A stretch of 9,459 nt of DNA from Pseudomonadota bacterium. GTDB taxonomy: Bacteria; Myxococcota; Myxococcia; Myxococcales; Anaeromyxobacteraceae. The notes beneath the pieces are model-generated. The model saw only the letters and a list, made by a program, of their open reading frames with translations. It made no database searches and was not told the origin of the DNA. The position numbers were made by a program, and so were the translations under genes. Position 1 is the stretch's first letter, and the number at the start of each line of letters is the position of its first letter. Positions 1 to 5,990 of this stretch are shown one piece after another. The stretch is taken from positions 1 through 9,459 of the forward strand of contig JAEYOU010000528.1 of NCBI GenBank assembly GCA_023411405.1. The letters are read 5' to 3'.

Positions 1-273
1 GCCCGCGCCCTCGCGCACCTCCGCCCCCCGCCGGATCTCTCCGCCTGGCGCACCGCCGCCGCGGCCACCGCCGACCGGGCGGGCCTCGCGCTGGGCGGCG
101 ACGTCCCCACGGCGCTCGACCTGCTGCTGCGCGACGACGGGGGCCGGAAGCCCGCGCCCGGCGACCGCCTCGTCGCGCTCCGGGCCCGCTCCGAGGCGCT
201 GGCGCTCCTCTCCTTCGCGGCGAGCGACGCGCACCTCACGCTGCGGCAGCGGCTGCGCGTCGCGATCGCGTGA
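1..273 (+). CDS. C-terminal fragment of a probable TPR-type protein
   Basis: The reading frame is open from the first base and ends with TGA at 271-273, giving the last 90 residues of a protein whose start lies upstream of the window. The fragment is rich in Ala, Leu and Arg and looks alpha-helical. It contains the phrases DRAGLALGGDVPTAL and LLSFAASDAHLTLRQRL. From memory, this pairing (DRAGLL-x-GD ... LL-x-F-x-SD-x-Y/H-x-LR) resembles the extreme C-terminus of long tetratricopeptide-repeat proteins common in myxobacteria. No complete TPR unit is visible here, so the family call is inference. No signal, metal site or catalytic motif can be seen. Third positions are almost all G or C, as in the neighbouring genes, which supports real coding. 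The next + strand gene starts 339 nt downstream, so the two are probably not tightly coupled. Confidence 0.6.
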   Translation, partial: ARALAHLRPPPDLSAWRTAAAATADRAGLALGGDVPTALDLLLRDDGGRKPAPGDRLVALRARSEALALLSFAASDAHLTLRQRLRVAIA

Positions 274-612
274 CGGCGCCGCTGGAGCGGCGAGGATGCC
301 GCGAACTCGGCGGCCCAGACGGGGTGGGCGAGCACGTCGGACGCGGCGATCACCACGACGTGTCGGAGATGCCTCCACTCCTCCTCGGAGGGCCATCCCG
401 TCGGCCCGAGGTCTCGGATGCTCCAAGGAACCGATGGTTACGGGTCCCACCGCGCGTGCACGCCGCGCGCGACCCACCCTCACCCGGGTGTCCCCGCACT
501 CCGACGCCGCGCCGCGGCACCCACAGCTCCATTCACTGTCGGTCGCTGTCCCTCGTGGACGTGTCACGAAAAACGATCCTACCGTTCGCGGAGGATTCCC
601 CGGAGGTCCTCC
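274..612. other. 339-nt non-genic gap with possible gene relic and NHL-gene leader
   Basis: No intact gene with a credible start and ribosome binding site was found here. On the − strand, positions 437 to 274 read as an open frame with protein-like composition, after a TAA at 440-438 but with no start codon. It includes GWPSEEEWRHLRHVV and ASDVLAHPVWAAEFAA. This may be a remnant of a decayed gene. The stretch around 565-585 is the most AT-rich part of the gap (it contains CACGAAAAACGATCCTA) and is the likeliest place for the promoter of the gene at 613. I could not pick convincing -35 and -10 boxes. A 10-bp palindrome, CACCCGGGTG, lies at 481-490 and is not remarkable at this GC content. Confidence 0.5.
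590..612 (+). promoter_or_regulatory. Duplicated Shine-Dalgarno with adjacent anti-Shine-Dalgarno before the NHL gene
   Basis: GGAGG occurs at 590-594 and again at 602-606. The second copy is six bases from the ATG at 613 and fixes that codon as the start. CCTCC at 608-612 lies between the second copy and the ATG and is the exact complement of GGAGG. The first GGAGG can pair with CCTCC as a 5-bp stem, leaving the second GGAGG in a 13-nt loop. The motifs are directly visible; any regulatory role is speculative. Confidence 0.65.
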
Positions 613-2631
613 ATGAAGCGCGCCCGCCTCGTCGTCTCCTCGCTCGCCACCCTCCTCATGCTCGCAGCGGGGATCGCGGTGGCGTGCCCGACTCTCTTCG
701 TCACCATCGCCGAGCCAGTCGAAGGTCAGCGGGTCTCGGGCGCTCGCACGATCACCGTGTCGGGTACCGCGGCGGGTACGCTCTGGTGGCGCCCCTCCGT
801 CTCCGTGAGCGTGAACGGGGGCCCGGCCTCGTACGCGCCCGTCCACCGCGGGCGCTTCCGCGTGCCGGCCACGCTCGCCGACGGCGCCAATCACATCCGG
901 ATCGCGGTCCGCGCCGGTCCGCTCCACGGCTGGGCCTCGCGCCGGGTCACGTACCAGCAGGCCACCCAGCCGTCGTTCGAGGTCGCCGTGACGTCGCCGG
1001 CGGCGGGAGCGTCCCTGACCGGCGGCCGCGCGCAGGTGGTGCGAGGCAGGATCTCCGGCCGAGACGGCGCGACGGTCGTCGTGACGGTCAACGGCGGCGC
1101 GGCCGTGGCGGCGACGGTCGTCGGCGGCGAGTTCAGCGCTGCGGTCGAGCTCGCGGACGGCGACAACCTGATCGTGGCCAGGGCCATGGCCGGCGCCGAG
1201 TCGGTCTCCTCCACGGTCCGCGTGACCTACCAGGAGCTTCGCCCTCCGGCGGTCGCGATCGACTGGCCATTGGACGGTGAGTACGTGTTCGGAAGCCGGA
1301 CCGTCCTCGTCCGCGGCACAGTCTCGAACGCGACGGGTCCCTCCGTGCTCGTGGCGGTGAACGACGGGACGCCAGTGCCCGCGACGGTGGCGGGCGACGG
1401 CTCCTTCACGGCCGAGGTCCAGCTCGCCGACGGCCCCAGCGCGATCGTGGCGTCGGTGCTCGCCCCCGAGGGCGCCGCCGCGGCCACCGCGCGCGTCACT
1501 TATCCGTTCGTCACGCTCGCGCCGTTCCAGGGCGCAGAGCGCGTGATCGGCCGCGCGCATCCGGCCGAGCCCGCTCCCGACTCGTGCGACGCCGGCGGTT
1601 CGATCACCACCGCGAGCGACCTCTGCTCGCCGTTCGGCTCCGCCGCCTGGGACGGCGCGACCCTGTTCCTCTCCGACTGGGCGCGCAACCGCGTCCTCGC
1701 GTTCGACGGCGTCCCCGCGATGGACGGCGCCGCCGCAGCCTGGGCCCTCGGCCAGCCGGACTTCACGCGTGCCGACGCGTCCGCCGCACGCACGGGCCTG
1801 TCGGGCCCGGAGACCGTCCGCGTAGCGGACGGCAAGCTGTTCGTCGCCGAGTTCGGCAACAACCGGCTGATCATCTACGATCCGGTCCCCTCCGGCTTCG
1901 GCGCGGCGGCCGCGGTCGCCGTGGGCGCAGCCTCCGTCGACGCGCCCGGGACGGGTGGCTGCACTGCCGACGGACTCCTCCGGCCCGAGTCCTTCGCCGT
2001 GGCGGGGACGCGGCTCATCGTCGCCGATCCCGGGCACCACCGCGTCCTCGTCTGGAACGAGATCCCCACGGTCTCGGGAACACCCGCCGACCTCGTCCTC
2101 GGTCAGCCCAACTTCACGACGTGCGAGCCGAACGCCGGGGGCCTCTCCGCGCGGTCGCTCCGGTGGCCGACGGACGCGTGGAGCGACGGCACGCGCCTCT
2201 TCGTCGCCGACGCGATGAACCACCGGGTCGTCGGCTGGAGCGCGTTCCCCGAGGCGTCGTTCGCGCCCGCCGACGTCGTGCTGGGCCAGCCCTCGTTCGC
2301 GACGGCAGACGTCGCGAGCGCGCGCGCCGGCCTCCAGTTCCCGTACTTCCTGGCGTCGAACGGAAACCAGCTCTTCGTCGCGGATCAGGGGAACAACCGC
2401 GTCCTCGTCTGGAACGCCCTCCCCACCGCGACGGGTGCCCTGCCCGACGTCGTCCTCGGCCAGGGGAGCTTCGCGGCGGCCGCGTCCAACGACGACGACG
2501 GCGACGGCGTGCCGGACGTGGCGCCGAGCGGGCGGACGCTGGCGTGGCCCGCCGGCGTCACCGTGACGGAGGACGCCCTCCTCGTGACCGACCTCGGGAA
2601 CAGCCGGTACGTCGTGTTCCGCGGCCGCTGA
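613..2631 (+). CDS. Exported Ig-like repeat and NHL beta-propeller protein
   Basis: This 672-residue protein has no visible catalytic residues and is most likely an extracytoplasmic scaffold or binding protein. The start at 613 is preferred over an in-frame ATG at 418 because it has a GGAGG six bases upstream and opens directly with a signal peptide: positively charged MKRAR, then a hydrophobic core to A24. Cleavage before C25 (IAVA|C) could be ordinary signal peptidase I or, with a poor lipobox, lipoprotein processing. Residues about 26-116, 121-207 and 211-298 are three Ig-like beta-sandwich repeats, each ending in RVTY. From about residue 350 to the end there are six NHL blades, with core strands near residues 351, 409, 468, 529, 587 and 656 (LFVADxGNNRVLVW type). 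Several blades are linked by VLGQPxF. Blade six is longer because of an acidic insertion (D627-D635, DDDGDGVPD) resembling a calcium-binding loop. Ligand and partner are unknown. Confidence 0.85.
   Translation: MKRARLVVSSLATLLMLAAGIAVACPTLFVTIAEPVEGQRVSGARTITVSGTAAGTLWWRPSVSVSVNGGPASYAPVHRGRFRVPATLADGANHIRIAVRAGPLHGWASRRVTYQQATQPSFEVAVTSPAAGASLTGGRAQVVRGRISGRDGATVVVTVNGGAAVAATVVGGEFSAAVELADGDNLIVARAMAGAESVSSTVRVTYQELRPPAVAIDWPLDGEYVFGSRTVLVRGTVSNATGPSVLVAVNDGTPVPATVAGDGSFTAEVQLADGPSAIVASVLAPEGAAAATARVTYPFVTLAPFQGAERVIGRAHPAEPAPDSCDAGGSITTASDLCSPFGSAAWDGATLFLSDWARNRVLAFDGVPAMDGAAAAWALGQPDFTRADASAARTGLSGPETVRVADGKLFVAEFGNNRLIIYDPVPSGFGAAAAVAVGAASVDAPGTGGCTADGLLRPESFAVAGTRLIVADPGHHRVLVWNEIPTVSGTPADLVLGQPNFTTCEPNAGGLSARSLRWPTDAWSDGTRLFVADAMNHRVVGWSAFPEASFAPADVVLGQPSFATADVASARAGLQFPYFLASNGNQLFVADQGNNRVLVWNALPTATGALPDVVLGQGSFAAAASNDDDGDGVPDVAPSGRTLAWPAGVTVTEDALLVTDLGNSRYVVFRGR
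964..1506 (+). repeat. Second and third tandem Ig-like domain repeats in the NHL protein
   Basis: At protein level, residues about 121-207 and 211-298 are clearly related copies. Each runs V-x-x-x-P-x-x-G, then V-x-G-x-V/I-S, then V-x-VN-x-G, then ATV-x-G-x-F-x-A-x-V-x-LADG, and closes with RVTY. The first copy, residues 26-116, is more diverged but ends the same way. The DNA copies are not near-identical, which points to old duplications, not recent expansion. Confidence 0.75.
1663..2628 (+). repeat. Six NHL-repeat blades
   Basis: Six copies of the NHL core (L-F/I-V-A/S-D-x-x-N-x-R-V/Y-x-x-W/F) recur about every 58-61 residues. The last interval is about 69 because of the DDDGDGVPD insertion. 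VLGQPDF, VLGQPNF, VLGQPSF and VLGQGSF mark the linkers. Six blades are enough to close a propeller of the NHL type. Confidence 0.8.
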
Positions 2632-2641
2632 GCGCGCGCCC

Positions 2642-2670
2642 AGCCCTCCCGCGCGCGCCGCGGGAGGGCT
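2642..2670. terminator. Bidirectional hairpin terminator between convergent genes
   Basis: AGCCCTCCCGCG at 2642-2653 is perfectly complementary to CGCGGGAGGGCT at 2659-2670, with a 5-nt loop: a 12-bp, almost all-GC stem. It lies 11 nt past the stop of the + strand NHL gene. It overlaps two bases of the TAG stop (2671-2669) of the − strand cinA-like gene, so it sits at the 3' ends of both convergent units. Neither side has a T tract, so intrinsic termination is inferred from stem strength and position. Confidence 0.65.
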
Positions 2671-3415
2671 ACGGCTCCTCGACCCGCACCACCCACTCCG
2701 CGGGCAGCGCCGCGAGGAGCGCGCGCAGCGCCGCCGCGACGGCCGCGCCGTCGCGCGCCTCGACGGTCACCCGCACCCGGTGGTCCGCGCCCTCGTCGAA
2801 CCGCGGGTAGCTCCCGATCTCGACCGCGGCGTGTGCACGCGCGAACGCCGCGAGCTCCGCCGCGAACCGCTCCTCGCGGACGGACAGGTAGACCACCGCC
2901 AGCCGGAACGGCGCCGCCCGGAGGAGCGGCGCGATCGCCTCGAACTGGTGCCGGAAGAACCGCGGCGGCCCGGGGAGCATGAGGACGTTCTCGACCGCGA
3001 GCGTCGGGTAGACGGGATCGCCCAGGAGGCGCGTCCCCTCCGGCGCGTCGGCCATCCGGAGCGCGACCTCGGGCGGCTCGGTGCCGTGGTGACGCCGGTG
3101 GAGCTCCCGGATCGCCGCCTCGAGCGCGGGGAGCCGGACGACGGGGCGGCCCAGCGCCCCGGCGACGGCCGCCATCGTGATGTCGTCGTGCGTGGGCCCG
3201 ACCCCGCCGGAGGTGAACACCCAGTCCACGCGCGCGCGCTCGGCGGCGAGCGCCGCGGCGATGTCGTCCGTCCGGTCCGGCACCACGTGGATCGCGCGCA
3301 GGCGGACCCCGAGCTCCCGCAGCCGCTGCGCCGCCCAGGGCCCGTTCTCGTCGCGCACCTTGGCCGAGAGGACCTCGTTCCCGACCACGATCAGCGCGGC
3401 GGACGGATCGCTCAC
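2669..3415 (-). CDS. CinA-type MoCF-domain protein (COG1058-like), lacking the deamidase domain
   Basis: This 248-residue protein is a single MoaB/Mog-like molybdopterin-binding fold, as in the N-terminal half of CinA. Family motifs are VGNEVLSAKVRDEN (11-24), TSGGVGPTHDDIT (68-80, matching the TGGLGPT-x-DD-x-T signature) and MLPGPPRFFRHQFE (146-159). In CinA and eukaryotic FAD synthases this domain has been linked to hydrolysis of dinucleotides such as ADP-ribose or FAD. The GSYPRFDEG segment (201-209) resembles the FAD-synthase version. The C-terminal NMN-deamidase (PncC-like) domain of full CinA is absent, so a role in competence should not be assumed. The start is GTG at 3415-3413, overlapping the tmk stop as GTGA, with a GGCGGGGA-like sequence upstream inside tmk. 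It is probably translated by coupling. It is the last gene of the block and ends at the hairpin. Its exact substrate is unknown. Confidence 0.85.
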   Translation of the reverse strand: MSDPSAALIVVGNEVLSAKVRDENGPWAAQRLRELGVRLRAIHVVPDRTDDIAAALAAERARVDWVFTSGGVGPTHDDITMAAVAGALGRPVVRLPALEAAIRELHRRHHGTEPPEVALRMADAPEGTRLLGDPVYPTLAVENVLMLPGPPRFFRHQFEAIAPLLRAAPFRLAVVYLSVREERFAAELAAFARAHAAVEIGSYPRFDEGADHRVRVTVEARDGAAVAAALRALLAALPAEWVVRVEEP

Positions 3416-4137
3416 CGGAGCGTCCCCGCCCGGAGCCGCCGCCCGGACGCTCGGCCCCTCGCACCGGCCGGGGAGAGCCTCTCGACCTCGGCGCGGACGG
3501 CGGCGGCGACGGCCTCGACGGTCGCCTCCCCGTCCACCTCCACGAGCCGCTGCCCCTGCGCGCGGAGCCGGGCGATGGCACGATCGTAGCTGGCCGCCAC
3601 CTTCCGCTGGAACGGCCCCACCTCGTAGATCTCGCGATCCACCGTCGCCGCCTGCCGGCGGCGGAAGGCCACGTCCGCCCGCACGCGCAGGAAGACCGTG
3701 AGGTCGGGCACGGCAGCGCGCGCGTTGAGCCCGTCCACCCAGTCCATGTCGCCGGTGGTGACGCCCTGGTACGCGAGGGAAGAGAGCGTGAAGCGGTCGG
3801 AGACGACGTCCACCCCCGCGCGCAGCTTGGGGGCGATCTCGGCGGCGACGTGGTCCAGCCGGTCGGCGGCGAACAGGAGGGCCAGCGCCGCTGGGTCGAA
3901 CCCGTCGCCCGGCCCGGACACGCGCCGCGTCAGGACCTGCCGGACGAGCGCGCCCGCCGGTCCGCCCGAGGGCTCGGCCGTGGCGTGCACGCGCCGCCCC
4001 GCGGCGCGCAGCGCCTCGCAGAGGAGCCGCGCCTGCGTGGTGGTCCCCGCGCCGTCGAGCCCCTCCAGCACCACGAAGCGCCCCGCGCGCGCCGGGCGGC
4101 CGGACGACCTCGGCCCTCTCGCGCGGGGCGCGGTCAT
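3412..4137 (-). CDS. tmk: Thymidylate kinase (dTMP kinase) with Lys-to-Thr P-loop
   Basis: This 241-residue protein matches dTMP kinase, which phosphorylates dTMP to dTDP for dTTP supply. Visible motifs are a P-loop at 25-35 (EGLDGAGTTTQ), EPSGGPAGALVRQ near 55-67, the DRF motif (114-116) with the following SSLAYQG (119-125), and an Arg-rich LID at about 158-172 (RRRQAATVDREIYE). The usual P-loop lysine is Thr32: codons are ACC ACC ACG, so it is not a one-base error from AAG. All other expected elements are intact, and I recall GTTTQ/GTSTQ variants in Tmk of other lineages, so this is probably a functional variant. The ATG at 4137 overlaps the TGA of the upstream membrane protein (ATGA), and the stop overlaps the cinA-like start. 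Residues 1-20 and the last 20 form basic tails beyond the kinase core. A longer in-frame extension upstream to 4494 is rejected because it would overlap the upstream gene. Confidence 0.9.
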   Translation of the reverse strand: MTAPRARGPRSSGRPARAGRFVVLEGLDGAGTTTQARLLCEALRAAGRRVHATAEPSGGPAGALVRQVLTRRVSGPGDGFDPAALALLFAADRLDHVAAEIAPKLRAGVDVVSDRFTLSSLAYQGVTTGDMDWVDGLNARAAVPDLTVFLRVRADVAFRRRQAATVDREIYEVGPFQRKVAASYDRAIARLRAQGQRLVEVDGEATVEAVAAAVRAEVERLSPAGARGRASGRRLRAGTLR

Positions 4138-4538
4138 GGGTCGATCCCCAGCGCCCTGCGCAGCGCGCACAGCCGCTCGAAGAGCCGGGCTTCCTCGCGG
4201 GCGAGCCGCCGCCACCGCGCGAGCGCGACGCCGCACAGCACGATCAGCGCCACGCAGGCGACGAACGTGAACAGCGCCCCGAAGCGGTAGAGCTCGGTGT
4301 GGGCGAGCGCGCGGGGCGTCGGGGTCTTCCCGTAGCGGTCCCAGGTGAGCCCCCAGGACACGCCGAAGGACACGAGCGCGAGGAAGGCGTAGGTCGCGGC
4401 CCACCGGAGCGCCTCGACCGACCGCCGCACCGCGAGCCGCTCCGCGAGCGCGTCGTGCTCGGCGCCGAGCGCGGGATCGCCCCACCCTTGCCACGCCTGC
4501 GGGGTCTCGTCCCGCTCCTCTCGTCCAGGTTGCGTCAT
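4134..4538 (-). CDS. Small two-helix membrane protein of unknown function
   Basis: This 134-residue protein was not recognised. It has a polar N-terminus (1-40), a hydrophobic helix at about 44-66, a short linker with basic and polar residues (DRYGKTPTPRALAH), a second helix at about 86-108, and a basic amphipathic tail (109-134) that could form a short coiled helix. No enzymatic motif or metal site is visible. The positive charges after helix 2 suggest that both termini are cytoplasmic. The ATG at 4538-4536 lies 17 nt after the thrC stop with only a weak GGAA upstream, so it is probably read as part of the thrC message. Its stop overlaps the tmk start by 4 nt (ATGA). The overlap argues that it is a real gene, translated just before tmk. 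Any function linking it to nucleotide or threonine metabolism is unproven. Confidence 0.75.
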   Translation of the reverse strand: MTQPGREERDETPQAWQGWGDPALGAEHDALAERLAVRRSVEALRWAATYAFLALVSFGVSWGLTWDRYGKTPTPRALAHTELYRFGALFTFVACVALIVLCGVALARWRRLAREEARLFERLCALRRALGIDP

Positions 4539-4555
4539 GAGTACGCCGGGGTTCC

Positions 4556-5923
4556 TCAGCCTCGACCGAAGCGGGCCGTGATCGCGTCCTGCACCGCGCC
4601 GAGCGAGGCCGGCAGCTTCACCCCGGGGTTCCGCAGGGGAGAGGTGATCCCCGGGAGCGTGCCGTCATGATACCCGGTCTTGAAGTCCGAGAACTTGAGC
4701 CCGTGGGCCGTGGAGACGACCACCACCTGGTCGTCCCGCTTCACCACGCCGCGGGCTGCGAGCTTCTCCAGGGCCGCCAGCGCGACCGCCGTGTGCGGGC
4801 AGGTGAAGAGCCCGGCCCGGTCCGCGCGGGCGCCGGCGTCCGACAGCTCCTGCTCGCTGGCCTGCTCGACGATCCCGTCCATGGCCTCCAGCGCCCGCAG
4901 GGCGCGCTTCGCGGAGACCGGCGCGCCGATCTGGATCGCGCTCGCGAGCGTCTTCTTCGCCGGCACCGCCTCGACCTGCACCGCCGCCGTCGGCCGCTTC
5001 CCGGCCCCGGTGGTGGAGCGCCAGAGCGGGTTCGCGTTCTCGGCCTGCGCCACGACGAGGCGCGGGAGCCGGTCCACCAGGCCGAGGTCCCTGAGGAGCT
5101 GGAACCCCTTGCCGACGGCGCTCGAGTTCCCGAGGTTCCCGCCGGGGATGACGATCCAGTCCGGCGACCGCCACCCGAGCTGCTGGGCGATCTCGATGGA
5201 GGCGGTCTTCTGCCCCTCGATGCGGAGCGAGTTCATCGAGTTCGCGAGGTAGATGTCCTTCGTGTGCGAGAGCTCCTTCACCACCTTCATGCAGCCGTCG
5301 AAGTCGGTGTCGAGCTCCAGCACCAGCGAGCCGTTCGAGATCGGCTGGACGAGCTGCGCGGTCGAGATCTTCCCGCGCGGGAGGAGCACCACGCTCGGGA
5401 TGCCGGCCGCGGCGCAGTACGCGGCGAGCGCGGCCGAGGTGTCGCCCGTGGACGCGCAGGCCACCGCCCGCACCGCCGAACCGCGCGCCTGCATCTCCTT
5501 CACCGCGGAGACGAGCACGGTCATGCCCAGGTCCTTGAACGACCCGGTGTGGGTGACGCCGCACTGCTTCACCCAGACCTCCGCGAGGCCGAGCTCCTTC
5601 GCGTACCGGTCCACGCGGAGGAGCGGGTTCGCCCCCTCGCCCATCGAGACCACGTTCTCGACGGCGAGCTCCGGGTAGACCCACTCCTTCTTGCCCCACA
5701 CGCCCGAGCCGAAGGGCCACGGGCCGCCGCGGTACCGGCCCTCGAAGAGCGCTCTCCACTCGGCGCCGGAGCGCTGGCGGAGCGCCGCCAGATCGTGCTC
5801 GACCTCGAGGAGGCCGGCGCAGCGCGGGCACTGGTAGACGACCTCGGTCAGCGCCGCCCGGAAGTCGCAGCCTTCGGCGCAGCGGAACCAGGAGGAGAAC
5901 GGGGTCTTGGCGGCATGGTCCAT
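4556..5923 (-). CDS. thrC: Threonine synthase
   Basis: This 455-residue PLP enzyme (fold type II) converts O-phosphohomoserine to threonine, the last step of threonine synthesis. The N-terminus carries a zinc-finger-like C4 set (C15, C19, C32, C35), as seen in many threonine synthases of this length. The PLP lysine is K130 in GSFKDLGM. STGDTSAALAAYCAAAG (158-174) is the conserved substrate-side loop, GGNLGNSSA (261-269) binds the PLP phosphate, and STAHGLKFSDFK (404-415) is the typical C-terminal motif. Length and motif order are complete, with no sign of damage. The start is ATG at 5923-5921; no Shine-Dalgarno is visible in the preceding 20 nt, while a promoter-like pair ends only about 12 nt upstream. 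It is followed after 17 nt by the membrane protein gene. No threonine attenuator or other leader was seen. No other threonine-pathway gene (thrA, thrB) is in view. Confidence 0.95.
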   Translation of the reverse strand: MDHAAKTPFSSWFRCAEGCDFRAALTEVVYQCPRCAGLLEVEHDLAALRQRSGAEWRALFEGRYRGGPWPFGSGVWGKKEWVYPELAVENVVSMGEGANPLLRVDRYAKELGLAEVWVKQCGVTHTGSFKDLGMTVLVSAVKEMQARGSAVRAVACASTGDTSAALAAYCAAAGIPSVVLLPRGKISTAQLVQPISNGSLVLELDTDFDGCMKVVKELSHTKDIYLANSMNSLRIEGQKTASIEIAQQLGWRSPDWIVIPGGNLGNSSAVGKGFQLLRDLGLVDRLPRLVVAQAENANPLWRSTTGAGKRPTAAVQVEAVPAKKTLASAIQIGAPVSAKRALRALEAMDGIVEQASEQELSDAGARADRAGLFTCPHTAVALAALEKLAARGVVKRDDQVVVVSTAHGLKFSDFKTGYHDGTLPGITSPLRNPGVKLPASLGAVQDAITARFGRG

Positions 5924-5934
5924 AGGAGCGGGCC

Positions 5935-5963
5935 AATTTGCCGGGCGCGGCGGCCGGTGGCAA
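5935..5963 (-). promoter_or_regulatory. Possible promoter of thrC
   Basis: Read on the − strand, TTGCCA (5963-5958) is followed after exactly 17 nt by CAAATT (5940-5935). The first box matches five of six bases of the TTGACA consensus; the second matches TATAAT at only three. The AATT is a rare AT island in this region. Transcription would start about 5-7 nt before the thrC ATG, which fits the missing Shine-Dalgarno and suggests a nearly leaderless mRNA. This is weak evidence on its own. Confidence 0.3.
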
Positions 5964-5990
5964 GGGCCTCGTGCGCCGCAGGGGAGCCGT

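Noticed and set aside
481..490. Perfect palindrome CACCCGGGTG as an operator
   Set aside because: A 10-bp palindrome is expected by chance roughly once in a few hundred bases at this GC content, and no second copy or nearby regulator was seen.
418..612. 65-codon N-terminal extension of the NHL protein from an upstream in-frame ATG
   Set aside because: The extension is not protein-like, has no ribosome binding site, and would bury a clear signal peptide that begins at 613 right after GGAGG.
1584..2810. Open frame of 408 codons on the + strand
   Set aside because: It is a shifted frame across the NHL propeller and past its terminator; it is almost entirely Arg-rich low-complexity sequence.
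4138..4494. N-terminal extension of Tmk to an upstream in-frame start
   Set aside because: It overlaps the membrane protein gene fully in another frame, and the ATG at 4137 forms an ATGA overlap directly before the normal Tmk N-terminus.
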